DNA of 64,000 nt from Adiantum capillus-veneris (GCA_014529385.2 CM043962.1:49856598-49920597); one strand, 5' to 3'; counted from the first letter of the stretch, positions 45,964-58,073 are shown. A program made the numbers and translations. The notes: generated from the sequence alone by a model not told the origin.

Positions 45964-48900
45964 ATGGCAGAAAGTTCAACTCAAGTCACACAGATTGTTG
46001 GAGAGAAGCTGACCAGAGAGAACTACAACATATGGTCTTACAGGATGGAGAACTTTATCATGGGCAAAGGTTTATGGGATTATGTTACAGGTGAACAAGA
46101 GTGTCCCGAGGTTGGTTTGGAACCAAATAGAGAGAATGTTGAAGCACATAAAACATGGCAAGTAGGAGTAGAAGCTTACAAGAAGTGGATCGAGAATTCA
46201 AGGAAAGTGATGCATTGGATTTCACTATGCATTAGTGACTTCTTTATACCACATGTGAAGAAGGCTCAATCTCCAAAGGAAGCATGGGAGATACTAGCAA
46301 GAATGAACAGCTCCAATACAGAACCACGAAAAGTTCACTTGAAGCAAAGGTTACATTGTGTATGGCGAGGAAATAGATCCATATCAGATTATGTGACAGA
46401 GATAAAGCAAATATAGGAAGATCTTGCGAGCATTAATGTTGAAGTTCCAGATGATGACTTAGTTTCAGTGACATTGAATGGTTTGGGACCGGAATACAAG
46501 TCATTGGATACATCTATATATGTTCGAGGACACATGCCTGATTTTGAAGAGTTAGTAAACCTTTGTTTGCAAGAAGAGGTGAAGTTAGGCAAGTCAGGTT
46601 CTTCTACATCAAATAACAATTCCAGAGATCAGGTTTTTTACTCTAGAGGTCGTGGAAACAATAGAGGTGGAAGAGGAAACTATGGTCGTGGAAACAATGT
46701 TGGAAGAGGTCAATGGCAAAACCAACAAAGTCAAAGTTACAATGATTATAGCCAAAGAGGCAGGGGGAGAGCCCGAACTCGTGGACGTGGAGGTGGACGA
46801 TTTGTACATCCTCAAAGAGATGGATATTGTAACAGATGTGGCATTTATGGTCACTTTGAAAGAGAATGTTTCACAAGGCTAAATCAAAATCGTGATCGTG
46901 GTGGAAGAGGCCGAGGTTATGGCAAACATGGAGGAAACTTTGTTGGATACAATCCTCATGATCAAAATATATATGACAATAGGTCGAGTGGACATTTATT
47001 TCCTATGGAGCATGTTGTTGGAAGCATGGTGGAGCCACATCATACAGATGATTGGTATTTAGATAGTGGTACCACAAATCATATGACATATCATGGTGAA
47101 TGGTTTGACAGAAAAGAGAAGTTAGAAGAGGATGAGTTTGTCGCTACAGGTAATGATACTATGCATCGGATTACACATGTTGGTTCAGTTCCATTGCTAG
47201 AAAAAGACGGGACATACAACACATTGGGAGATGTTCTATATGTGCCTTCAATCACAAAGAATTTAGCATCAGTTGGACAGATGACAGATCAAGGGTTGCA
47301 GGTCCGTTTTAATCGTTATGGATGCTTCATAGAGGAGTTTCACAAAGGCAGACCAAGCAAGATATTAGCACGTGGAAGAAAGAAAGGTCGCTTGTTCTCA
47401 TTGGAAGCTGGAGATCCATGTTTACACAGTGGTATGTATGCAAACAAATCAGGCACTCAAGATGATTGGGCAAATTTATGGCATAAGAGAATTGGTCATG
47501 TCAATTTTAGAAGACTAAAGCATATGCAATCAAATCAAATTGTATGTGGATTACCAAAGTTTGGCAGATTGAATTTTGATCATGTTTGTGAAGCTTGTCA
47601 ATTTGGAAAGCAATCTCGTTTACCATTTCCAAAGAGGGGGAGAATTAGCCAAAGTTCTTTGGAAATTGTTCATTCAGATATTTGGGGACCTTGTGATCAT
47701 GCTACACCAAATGGTTGTCGATATTTTATCACATTCATAGATGATTACAACAGAATGACATGGGTTTACTTTCTAAAGGCAAAGTCAGAGGCATTTGAGG
47801 TATTCTTGGAGTTCAAAGTTATGGTTGAGAAAGATAATGGTTGTCAAATTAAATGCCTACGTACAGATGGAGGGGGAGAGTACATGTCACACAGTTTTGA
47901 TGATTACTTACGTGAACAAGGCATAAGAAGACAGATTACTTGCAGATACACACCACAACAAAATGGAGTTGCTAAGAGAAAGAATAGAGTCATAGCAGAG
48001 CTTGCAAGGGCCATGATGAATGAGATGAATATGCCATTGAAATACTGGGCTGAAGTAGTTCATACAGCTGTACACATTATGAATCGAACACCAACAGCTG
48101 CCATTCATGAAATTTCACCTTATGAGAGACTTTATGGGATCAAGCCAACAGTTTCCTATATGAAAGTTTTTGGATGTGTTTGCTATGTTCATGTGCCAAA
48201 TGAATCAAGAAAGAAGATGGAGCCAAAGGCAGTGAAGTGTATATTCTTGGGCTACCCAATTGAAAAGAAAGGTTACAAGTGCTATGATCCTATGACAAGA
48301 CAAGTTTATGTCAGTAGAGATGTCAAATTTTGTGAGCATGAACCATGGTATAAACCAAAGCCAGTGATGATAGAAGATGAGTATGAAGAGAAAGAGAATG
48401 TGCGTCATGTTGTTGATAAGCCAGGACCATCAACAAGAACTATTTCAGGACCACATATGGCAGAGGAGAGTACAGGAAGTGTCAACCCATGGAGCGGTCG
48501 TTTGCGAGATAAGAAGCAAGACGAGAAAGGCAAGAAGAAAGTGGTTGAAGAGAGTTCTGGAGATGAAAGCCTCGATGAAGAGCATGGTTTACCACATTTG
48601 AGGACACCTGGCAGTAAGCATATTGAGAAATATGTACCCCCATATGCAAGAGTTGAAGAGAAGAGTGCACCACAGTTGAGAAGATCAGAGAGGGTGCGTT
48701 ATCCAGTTGATAGATTGACATACAACGGTTACATGCGTACACATTATGCATACATGGTTTCACGTGTGCAACATAAAGAGCCTACATGTTTTCAAGAGGC
48801 AATTGGAAAATCAGAATGGGAGTCAGCTATGGATGATGATATGGATGCTCTTGTGAAGAATGACACTTGGGATTTGGTTCACTTGCCAAGTGGAAAGAAA

Positions 48901-50283
48901 GCAATTGGTTCAAAATGGGTATACAAAGTCAAGTGCAAGTCAGATGGTAGTGTGGAAAGATACAAAGCGAGGCTTATTGCTAAAGGTTATGCACAAACAA
49001 AAGGTCTTGATTATGATGAGACATTTAGTCCAGTTGCAAAGATGACAACAGTCAGATTGGTGATAGCAATGGCAAGTATGTCCGGTTGGAAGTTACGGAA
49101 AATGGATGTGGATAATGCATTCTTGAATGGTGACTTGGAAGAAGAAGTTTATATGATACAACCAGAGGGTTATCAACATCCAGAGTTTCCATATTATGTG
49201 TGTAAGTTGAAGAAAGCATTGTATGGTTTGAAGCAAGCATCTAGAGCTTGGTGTGAAAAGATAACCAGATTCTTGAAGAAGATTGGATTTAAACAATCTA
49301 CTGCTGATCACTCATTATTTTTGAAGCATGTTGATGGAGAGATCGTCGTTATTGTTATCTATGTTGATGACTTGATTCTCACTGGAAGTCATGCTGAGCA
49401 AATTTTGCATGTCAAGAAGAGTTTGTTGAGAGAATTCAACATGAAGGACCTTGGTGAGTTGAGATATTTCTTGGGAATTGAAATTGTCAATACTTTATCA
49501 GGAATTTGGATGATACAAAGACAATACGCGTTGGATATGCTTGAGAAGTATGGAATGACAGCGTGCAAACCGGTTGATACACCTCTTGATCAAAATGTGA
49601 AGTTGTTTGATGATGGACATTACATTGAGGATGTCACTATGTACCGCAAGATGGTTGGAAGCTTTATTTACTTGACAATAACAAGGCCAGATTTGAGTTA
49701 TGCAGTGGGTGTTGTGAGTCAATTCATGCAAAATCCATGTAAAAGTCATCTTGATGCAGTGAGACGGATTATGAGATATGTGAAAGCCACTGTCAATTAT
49801 GGAATGTTTTATGAAAAGAATGGGAAGCTTTGTCTTTATGGTTACACAGATGCAGATTGGGAAGGAGATTTTATGGATAGTTGGAGTAGCAAGAAGCAAT
49901 CAACTGTAGCATTATCAAGTACAGAAGCTGAATATCGTGGAGCAGCTTTGGCAGCATGTGAAGAGTCATGGTTGAGAGTGCTTATGGTAGAATTTGGTTT
50001 TGACTATCTTGACAGTGTCATTATATATTGTGAAAATATTAGCAGCATCATGTTGGCAAAGAATCCAGTCTACCATGCTCGCACTAAACACATTGAGGTA
50101 CATTATCACTTCATTAGAGAAAAAGTTTTGGCAAATGAGATTGATTTGGTGTATGTGAAGACAAATGATCAAGTTGCGGATATATTCACAAAAGCTCTTG
50201 GAAAGGAGAAGTTTTGCTACTTTCGTGAAGCATTGGGAATCCATCATATGCAAGCTCACTCTGAGCTTGAGGGGGAGTGTTAA
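45964..50283 (+). pseudogene. Copia gag-pol polyprotein
   Basis: One frame of 1,439 residues from the ATG at 45,964 (the frame is open from 45,886), interrupted only by TAG at 46,414-46,416 (codon 151, within Gag). Domains: Gag (about 1-240); Arg/Gly-rich stretch; CCHC knuckle CNRCGIYGHFEREC (about 289); protease LDSG at 367; integrase HHCC (from about 506) and core with D572 (HSDIWG) and D635 (RTDGGGEY), but Lys at 671 where D-X35-E requires Glu (GVAKRKNR); RT with YVDD near 1137; RNase H with an in-frame deletion (GDFMD joined straight to SWSSKKQ, losing the usual RKSTSGY segment). Three independent lesions make it defective, although its structure is otherwise complete. Confidence 0.93.
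50267..50277 (+). promoter_or_regulatory. Copia polypurine tract
   Basis: TTGAGGGGGAG sits directly before the 3' LTR and overlaps the last codons of pol. Confidence 0.85.
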
Positions 50284-50510
50284 AGAATATGATGTTAAAG
50301 AATATGTCCATTGTGCTATGGGCAGCTGGACACTGACTATACTATGTTGTAAATATACTTTGGATAATAGTTCAAAAGAGAAGAAGAGAAGAGCAGCTCG
50401 TTGAATGGCTGCTACAGGGTAACGATTGTGTGTGTGTGTCTCGATCTGTGTTGGTGTGTGTGTGTGTGTAGTCTTCTTTCCTATCTTCTCCATCACCTGC
50501 GCACTCTACA
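50278..50510 (+). repeat. Copia 3' LTR
   Basis: 233 bp, TGTTAAAG...CTCTACA, nearly identical to the 5' LTR. The pol stop codon lies within its first bases (TAA at 50,281-50,283). Confidence 0.95.
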
Positions 50511-50515
50511 TGTAC
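50511..50515. repeat. Target-site duplication TGTAC (right)
   Basis: Partner of 44,820-44,824. Copia plus one duplication is 5,691 bp, a multiple of three, so the tnp2 frame is the same on both sides. Confidence 0.95.
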
Positions 50516-52425
50516 AAGAGTGGCGTCGCCAATGGGAGCAACATGAGGGGCAACCTATTCCAGGAATGAAACGTTTGTCCATTCTCCATATGTTGCCTTA
50601 CAGGGGTGATCTACTAATTAACCATTTGCTGGATCCAATGCATATATTCAAGAATGTGGGAGAGCTCCTCTGGAAGACAATCATGGGAATGAAAGACAAT
50701 TGAGCTTCACGAGATGATTTGCAGTCAGTTGGAATGATGCCAGAGGTATGGCCTTTCACCAATGCAGCTGGCCAAACAAAGCTTCCAAGAGCACCATGGG
50801 TATTGCTAAAAAGCGAGGAGCGACAAGTTAAAAGGGTGATTTCAGAGTTCAGGACGCCAACAGGATATATGCGATGTCTCAAGACAGCATTGACCCGTGA
50901 CGATCAATTGTTAGGACTGAAATTGCACGACTGGCATAAGTTCTTGCAATTCATTCTTCCAATTGCGATCAAGGGGTGTTTAACGGAGGAAGTACGGACC
51001 TGCATATACAAGATTTCAGAGCTAGTGCAGTGGATCTCTTCCAAGGAGATACGAGAGGAATCTATTGCAGTCGCAAGGGCTAACTCCATTGAGGCAGTTT
51101 GCATGATTGAGAAGTATCTACCCACGAGCTGCCTAACGATCCAAATGCACTTGCTCGTCCATGTAGTAGATAAGGTTGCAGTGGCAGGTACAGTCCACAG
51201 CCATTGGATGTTCTTTCTAGAGCGGTTCATGAAAACACTTAAGGGTTTTGTTCGCCAAAAAGCGCGTCCAAAGGAGAGCATGGCAGAAGGATGGCTGGTG
51301 CAAGAGTCTCTTGTCTTGACGATCGAATTTCTATCCGTTTCTGACCCAGAAATGCCTCGACTGTGGAGCGATGAGGAGGATGCAAGACTGGTGGGAGAGG
51401 AGCCGTAGGGGCAAGGTGTGCTGAAGAAAATGAACCTGGCCATGTGAGAAAAGATCATGAAGTTCTGTATACTAAATTCAGCGCCGATGCAAAAATGGCT
51501 TGAAAGGTACGAAGAAGAGAAAGAGAGACGCAATCTAGAGCGACAGGATTTCAGGCGAAGTCGAACGAATAGAGGCTTACCCTTGCCAGACTATCTCGCT
51601 CCTCTACCTGAATTCCCTATAATGGCATGGTTGGACAAGACAGTGAGAGCAGCTCGACAGATAGGAGAACCCATATCTTTAGAAGAGGAAGAGCTGGCTA
51701 TTGGATGTGACTGGCGGTATCATACATACATGGCACTATGGTCGCATGGAAAGCATTTCAGAACACAACAAATTGACAGGAGAAGAAACACGTTTGACAG
51801 TGGGGTAATGGTTAGTTTCATGCAAAAGAGCAGGGCTAGTGCCAGAGACACGAATGAGAGCACTAGAAACCTGGATTACTGTGGTCTGGTGTCAAATATG
51901 CTGAAAGTCAGCTTCAGGCAGTTTGAGATGTTTTTGTTGGATGTGAAGTGGTTCAAGGTGATTACTTCTGGTCGCAATGCAATGGTACGCAGAGATGGAA
52001 ACAAGCTTGTGAAAATAGATTCTACAAAGGTTTGGACAAATGCGAGCAACACATTTGCTCTCCCCGAACATTGCAAGCAAGTGGTCTTTGTACCAGACCC
52101 TCGAGAGCGACAATGGTGGTTTATGGTTCAGGTTGCTCCAAGAAATAAACAAGTATTTGAAGGGAAAGAGCTCCTGGAGGAAATTTGGTCAGACGACGCA
52201 GATACTACTGTGACATTCGGTGAGATGGACAAAGGTATGGCAGAGAAAGCTAATATATATACGAGGGACGACGCAGTCGAAGCAGATATGACACTTGTAG
52301 ATGAAGATGCAATGGATGAAGACAATCTGCCAGAACAATTTGGGGCAGAGTTATGTCTGCAATTAGAGATAGACGATGATACGGTGCAAGATCTTATTGA
52401 TGATGCCTCACTCGTCGAGGCCTAG
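50516..52425 (+). pseudogene. CACTA Tnp2 3' part with DUF4218 and DUF4216
   Basis: Continues tnp2 after the copia insertion in the same frame: EWRRQWEQHEG, HMLPYRGDLLINHLLDPMHIFKN (Tnp2 core), TGA at 50,701, then DUF4218 (LKLHDWHKFLQFILPIAIKG, LTIQMHLLVHVVDKV, MFFLERFMKTLKGFVR), TAG at 51,406, TGA at 51,445, then DUF4216 (GLVSNMLKVSFRQFEMFLLDVKWFKV) and an acidic tail. The three stops are the only interruptions. Each could come from one C-to-T change (CGA or CAG). The domain order is the standard plant CACTA order. Confidence 0.9.
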
Positions 52426-52532
52426 GCCTGTAAGTGTTTGTGCGAAGACGTTGATTTAAAATTAAGTTTAATGTTAATTTAAACAAAGGTGTTCTAACGC
52501 TTTCTTTTACTTTCTTTGTGCAGGACTTTAGT

Positions 52533-53665
52533 ATGGCAGACCAGTTTCCAGATCCTGCTTCTATGAGTGCAGATGCATTTATGGGCTTCGTCACACGGAT
52601 GACACCCAGTCAGATGGCAGAGGCGTCTCAGTACTGGGTAGCCAGAGGCACGGGTACTACGCCTCCAGGCTTCACACCCGAGGGTTCGACGTCTATGGGG
52701 GGAACACCTATGGGGGGGACGCCTATGGGGGGGGGACTCCTACGGATACGACGCCTACAAGGTCTCCCATCACAGCCGCTTCGACACCTAGGGGTGCGGC
52801 AAAGGCGGGTACGTTCTCATCTCCGCATCACAGGTGCACTCGTCGATCTCAGTGATCCTCAGGTGGAGGTGGTGGTTGCTGTGGAGGAGGGTCCACAGAT
52901 GCTTCGACCCCTCCTCGCTCACGATCCCCGTCCTACCCAGACACACCTCTTGACACCTTGGGGGGCACACGATCCTAGTGCCTCCAAGCTCTATACTGTA
53001 CGGGCAGATGGTTCTGTTGACATGGATAGAGTCGGGACTGAGATAAGATAGCGGATTCGCCAGCTCGCGGAGCTGCAGTTTTTGACCAGCATTCTGACGC
53101 CTTGGCCTGAGCAGGATCGCGATAAAATCAATTATATAGTGGAGACCATCATGAGAGAGTATTAGCCTGCTCTAGGTTCAAAGGATCTTCCAAGGAGGTG
53201 GATCAAGGGTGTTGCACGGGACACCGTGAAACATCGACGAGATGCAGCTCGATAGGCTTTCAGGACCGGCTCATCGAAGCCTTCGAGCATCCCACACGAG
53301 ACGTGGTAGCAGATCGCGGAGGATGAGCGGACAGCGGACACACGGTTCAGACAGCAGCGTCAGGCCGCGCAGATACGACAAATGACCAAGGGGACATCTC
53401 ATCTTGGCAGCGGAGGCTTCGACACCTTTCTTTATGATTTTGTGAGTTGCCAATCCAATCCTAGCTATGGTGTTTTTTTAAACGTGATGAATCATGTATT
53501 CTTAATTACTTTGATTTTTGTATAAACGCAAAATATTGCAATGCATCGAGCCCCGACACACCAGGAGCAGACAGATGGATATCACAGAGGTATTTATGAA
53601 GTATTGAATGATCTTGATGCTTCAGGAGAGCTTGTAGACTGGGAGGCCTTAGAGTCTCGCTGATC
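52533..53665 (+). pseudogene. Second CACTA gene, TnpA/Transposase_24-like
   Basis: ATG at 52,533 (MADQFPDPASM), a Gly/Met/Pro-rich stretch (GGTPMGG repeats, 52,700-52,740), then LTSILTPWPEQDRDKINYI, RRWIKGVARDTVKHRRDAAR, FRTGSSKP and ERTADTRFRQQRQAAQI. This resembles the DNA-binding TnpA/Transposase_24 type that accompanies Tnp2. Four stops interrupt it, all TAG and all in one frame: 53,049, 53,163, 53,253 and 53,307. Gln fits each place. A likely intron (GT at about 53,441, AG near 53,549) leads to a last exon (GIYEVLNDLDASGELVDWEALESR) ending in TGA near 53,660. The family assignment is moderate. Confidence 0.6.
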
Positions 53666-53842
53666 GATTGAGGTGAGATGTTAATATGTGTGAGTTGATT
53701 TAATTAAATAAGTATATGTGAAGTAATATCAATACTAATTTGGTGACTTGTCCTATGTGCAGGTTGTGACGCTTAGTCATCACTGGATTTCATATATATG
53801 TTTTGTGAGACACATACACACTTCTGTGTCTCTTTTTTGTAT

Positions 53843-54085
53843 AGACATGGTTATGGTTATTGTTTTCTTTATGGTTATGGTTATTGTCATTGTATAGACA
53901 TGGTTATGGTTATTGTTCTTGTATAGACATGGTTATGGTTATTGTTTTGTTTATGGTTATGGTTATCAGTATGGTTTTGATCAATATGGTTATGGCCGAC
54001 TATGGTTTTAATTTGGTTATGGTTTGCACAAAGTTCGTTATGGTTATGGTTTTAAGTTGGTTATGGTTTTGCACAAAGTTCAATT
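53843..54085. repeat. ATGGTTATGGTTATTG minisatellite
   Basis: Diverged tandem repeats of GGTTAT hexamers organised into larger units starting TATAGACATGGTTATGG (near 53,838, 53,893, 53,924). It lies between the last CACTA gene and the right end. Confidence 0.85.
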
Positions 54086-54339
54086 CATTTATTTCATTTG
54101 ACTTAAATCTCATGTGAGATAGCATGTAGGAGGCGTATACATATGGTTTTTTTTTTAAAGTTTATGTTAAAACGAAGGGAACTCTGCCAAAATTTCTGCG
54201 GGAGCACGGTTGATTTTGGTGTTGCTCACTTTCTTGGGCAGAGGACAGACAGTCTGGCTGTGGCTGTGTCCATCTTTTCACTGGGCACAGGCCAGGCTGC
54301 CTGTCCTTTGCCCAAGAATTTTTTTTTTGTTATGGTCAT

Positions 54340-54504
54340 CACAATCTGCGTCGCTAGGCACGTCGAAATATGCGTCGATAACAGTGTCTTTCGACGCATT
54401 TATCGACGCATATTGCGACGTTTTTGTAGGGATGCGTATTTCGACGGTTTTTTTAACGGAGAGCGTCGAAACCTGCGTCGAAGGCCCCCTTTTTTGTTGT
54501 AGTG
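54340..54504 (+). mobile_element. CACTA right end with subterminal repeats
   Basis: At least six GCGTCG or TCGACGC motifs (for example GCGTCGATAA, TTCGACGCATTTATCGACGC, GAGCGTCGAAACC) followed by the terminus TTTTTTGTTGTAGTG, the inverse of CACTACAACAAAAAA. CACTA transposases bind such subterminal repeats. The next three bases are CTA. Confidence 0.8.
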
Positions 54505-55911
54505 CTAGCTATAGTGCAACTTTGGTATCAGTCTGTGATAGAGAAACAGGGATAGCGATCCATGTACCTATGTGTCACATTGCACTAAAAGTTAGCACAT
54601 AGCTTCTTCTTGGTCTCCTGATCCCTGCTATATGGTTTTTATGTGATTTGGACTTGTTTAGGCCCGCCAAAAGTCAATCCCTAAGTCTGTTTTAGGCTTC
54701 TCACCTTGAATTGTTTTTTGCACTTTTGATGAGTTTTTTGGACTTTTTTGACCAACTCTTTTGAAGACTTTTGTTTACAATGGTCTCTACTACAGGCTGG
54801 AAAAGCTTGTCCAAAAATTTCTTAGGGGTACATGGGTCGCGATCCATGTTCCACCATTTTTGGACTTGATCTTTGGTGTGCTAATAGCTTGTGATGTTTC
54901 TAGCCTGCTCCACAAATCTTTTTGAATTTGGATCAGTTTTGGCCTACCAAAACTGATTTCTACAGTCTATTGTGATAGTTGAGAATGCTCTATTTTTGGC
55001 TCTTTTGATCGCTTTTTACAACTTTTTTTGCATATCGTTCTTTTGGGAAAGTTGTTCCAAATGGTACCAGCTACCTACTGCTCAAATCTCAACCAAATTT
55101 TTTTGATGAGGTACATGGATCGCGATCCATGTTCCATCACATCTGAATACCAAAGTTGGCTTGATGATTACTTGTAGTGTCATTAGTCTACTCCACCACT
55201 TCTTTTTGAATTTGGACAACTTTTTTTCAGTCAAAAGTGAGTTTTTATGTCTGCTTTGTGGTTTTTGACTAGTTTCTGTATTTGGCTTTGACCAACTTTT
55301 TTTAATTTTTTGACATTGTGTCTTTTGGGAAAGTTGTTACAAATGATATCAGGGATGTACTTGTTAAATATCATCCCCAAATGTCAAAAGGTATATGGAT
55401 CGCGATCCATGTTTGATAGCATTTTTTCATGAATTTTGTTTTGTTGGTTCTCTATCCCTTGTAGAAGCCAAATCTCACCTCTTTTAGAATTTGGATCCCA
55501 AAAAGTTGAAAATTCCCAAATTTTGTGTCTGTAATGTCTGTTTTGCTGTTTTTCCCTAATAGCCAATTCTGATGTGATTTAGACTTTGCTTTCAAGAAAA
55601 CTTGATCAGAGTAGGTTCCCACTGATACACAATGTCACTGATCACTTTTCACCAAAAATGGTCTCTAGGGTATATGGATTGCAATCCATGTTCCTCCACA
55701 AAAAATTTTCAAACTTTTTGGAAGGATTCTAGAGAGTTTGTTGATGCCCTTGACCCACAAATTTTTGAATTTGGATGACTTTTGAGGTCTCTACCATCAA
55801 ATTTTTAGAATTTCCGAGTTATGGTCATTTCGTCCAAAATATGATTTTCACCATTTTTCCCTCAATATTTTAGTCTAAATTTGATGGTGGTAGTTTCTAC
55901 TTACACTACAA
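54505..55911 (-). other. Element B leader, outer part
   Basis: Non-coding stretch with the same repeat design and orientation as 32.6-33.6 kb. Adjacent units share CTCCAC-A-TCTTTTTGAATTTGGA and CTTTTGGGAAAGTTGTT-CAAATG. It is most simply the other half of element B's leader, separated by the CACTA insertion, but a second B-family copy cannot be excluded. No LTR or PBS is visible before the next CACTA-like end. Confidence 0.6.
54546..55691 (-). repeat. Five palindromes in ~282-bp tandem units
   Basis: Copies of ACATGGATCG plus its complement at 54,546-54,565 (degenerate), 54,830-54,849 (one mismatch), 55,113-55,132 (perfect, centre CGCG), 55,393-55,412 (one mismatch) and 55,672-55,691 (centre TGCA, one mismatch). 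Spacings are 284, 283, 280 and 279 bp. The sequence between them is clearly repeated but diverged, with the palindrome as the best-kept part. Confidence 0.95.
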
Positions 55912-56135
55912 GAGGTTCTTCATATTAGCGACGCTAGCACTGCGACGCTCAAATGTAAAAATCCACAGCGTCACTATGATCGCCCCTATCGCTATAAGCA
56001 TTGCTATACTATTTGATGCATAGTGATGCTTATAGCGACGATCATAGCAATGCCGACAGGAGTAAAAAAATAAAACGAGAGTGCCAAAAACTCAGATCTC
56101 AGATTTGCATTTCGACGCTCTAGCGAGACAGGTAT
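55912..56135 (+). mobile_element. Left end of a second CACTA-like element
   Basis: Starts CACTACAAGAGG, followed by repeated GCGACGCT and AGCGACG motifs and an inverted segment (AGCGACGATCATAG at 56,033 against CTATGATCGCC at 55,975). It then runs into (TC)n as the 33.6-kb end does. No transposase and no sure right end were found downstream. Confidence 0.5.
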
Positions 56136-56139
56136 AACA

Positions 56140-56300
56140 CGCCTCTCTCTCTCTCTCTCTCTCTCTCTTCCCCCCCTCCCTCCCTCTCACACACACGAGG
56201 AGAGGAAGGAGAGCCATGTATGCTTCTTCCCTCTCCTCCCTCTCATGTTCCCCTCCCCTCTTTCTCTCTCTCCCTCTTTCACACACACACACATTGTGTC

Positions 56301-56340
<40 letters not shown>

Positions 56341-56497
56341 CACATGCATAAACAAAAAAAAACACACACACACACATTGAATGTACAAAAAATATACACA
56401 TGCATGCATAAACAAAGAATGCATACACACACACATTGAGAGAGAGAGAGAGAAAGAGAGAGAAAGCAAAGAGAAAAAGAGATGAGAGAAGAAAACA

Positions 56498-56538
<41 letters not shown>

Positions 56539-56560
56539 GGGGAGAAAACAAAGAAAAAGA
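56140..56560. repeat. Compound (TC)n, (CA)n, (GA)n microsatellites
   Basis: (TC)n at 56,140-56,168, (CA)n near 56,281-56,293, (GA)n at 56,304-56,336, (CA)n near 56,365-56,376, and further (GA)n to about 56,534. Non-coding. Confidence 0.95.
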
Positions 56561-58025
56561 GATATAGATAAAAAAAATACAAAAAATATGAAATAAAATG
56601 TTATATTAAGATTTAACACTAGTCTTATAACAAAAAGACCATTAAAGTGGCTTTTTTTACCTCTTTCTAAAAAAATCATTTCATAGAACTGATCTAATAA
56701 TAGTGAAAATTTATACCATAGGTGTGTTAAGCATATCAAGGCTTAGTTGAAACAAAATACTACACTTAAAAAAATAATTCCATAAAGGTAGTGAATAGTA
56801 AATAATTGGAGTCGAAAAGTTAAGTTTTAACAAATTTTCACAACTTTGTTTCAAAAAACCATCTATAGAGTTTAAAGCAAATCAAATCTCACCAAGAAAA
56901 ATCCCAAGGAGCATATACTTAAGTATGGCATAGTTTTCTTATGCTACTAGTTCCCACTTTCTCTTTAGAATAGCAAAAACCTCGCCATACGCTAGATAAA
57001 CAGGAGCCACTTTAGTGGCTTTTTCTAGTGATCTTTGCACTTGTAGTTTCTTCCATTGATGGAATTGACTAATAAAAAGACTTTAGGATAGCTTATATTG
57101 GACATAATAGAAATTGATAAAAAAATAATTTAGGCCAAAATAATGTTTGCAGTTTCATTAGCTAACAATGTTTTTATCCACTCTTTGTATAAATTACCTT
57201 TTAGGTTGTTTCATTTCTCTCTTTCAACTATGCACTCAAAGTTCCTTACTTTACTAAAATAGAATGCTATTTACTCAAAGTTTCTTACTTTTCATTTTAT
57301 AATACATAGAATTTTTTCAAGATGCTTTAGCATCTCCAATTAATATCCCCAATACACTCACTATTTAAAACCATTCCTACCGGGGAGAGAATAAAACTCA
57401 AGCTTAACCACTAGGCTACATGCCTACGGTGCCCTTTGAGATGCTTTTCACCATTAGAAAAAAAACAATCCCCCCTTCCCACCTCCCCATTCCTTTTCCT
57501 CACCCTTCCCCTTTTTCTTTTTTTCTCCCCTAAACTAATTAATGGATTTCTTTAAAAACAACGCTTTGAGGACCTATTTAATCGGTTTTCACCTAAGTGG
57601 GTCTATTCTCAAAAAAGCAATTAATTAGTCAAAAAGATTTTAAAGGAATCTTCAACTGTAAGAAAAAAGCAAAGCTCCCCGCCTTGGTCGTCTGCTCCAC
57701 GCTCGAACCACCATCGTGCTACAGTTCAACTCTCCTACTCATTCGCTTGCTCGATCCACCCTCCTCATGCTGATAACTCTTGAGGATTTCAAGGTTCGGG
57801 TTTCCATCATCATGTCTAAACAGCGAGCAGCCACCCTCTTCCTTCCCTCTCTGCGCAGGCAAAAAAACTTCAAAATCCAAATTTGGGCTAGCGCAATCAT
57901 GGAGCTGCAAGCTTCTAGGCTCATCGCCATCAACGCAGCAATCCGAGAGAAGGAATGCTAGTCTCTCTCCTTGTCGCCTGCCTAGCGGGTGTCGTTTTGC
58001 ATTGCGAGACAGACGTCGGAAAGAG
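56561..58025. other. AT-rich region, nothing recognised
   Basis: About 1.45 kb with no convincing coding, LTR or terminal signal on either strand. Short frames around 57.7-57.96 kb have no recognisable motif. Confidence 0.5.
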
Positions 58026-58027
58026 AA

Positions 58028-58030
<3 letters not shown>

Positions 58031-58071
<41 letters not shown>
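58031..58071. repeat. (GA)n microsatellite
   Basis: About 20 GA units. Confidence 0.95.

Positions 58072-58073
<2 letters not shown>

Noticed and set aside
54521-54533. Copia-like PBS TTTGGTATCAG
   Set aside because: It matches only in part (followed by TCTG, not AGC) and has no LTR end before it.
54546-55691. CRISPR array (regularly spaced palindromic repeats)
   Set aside because: The spacers are themselves repeated and ~260 bp long, and the genome is a plant; this is a tandem leader repeat.
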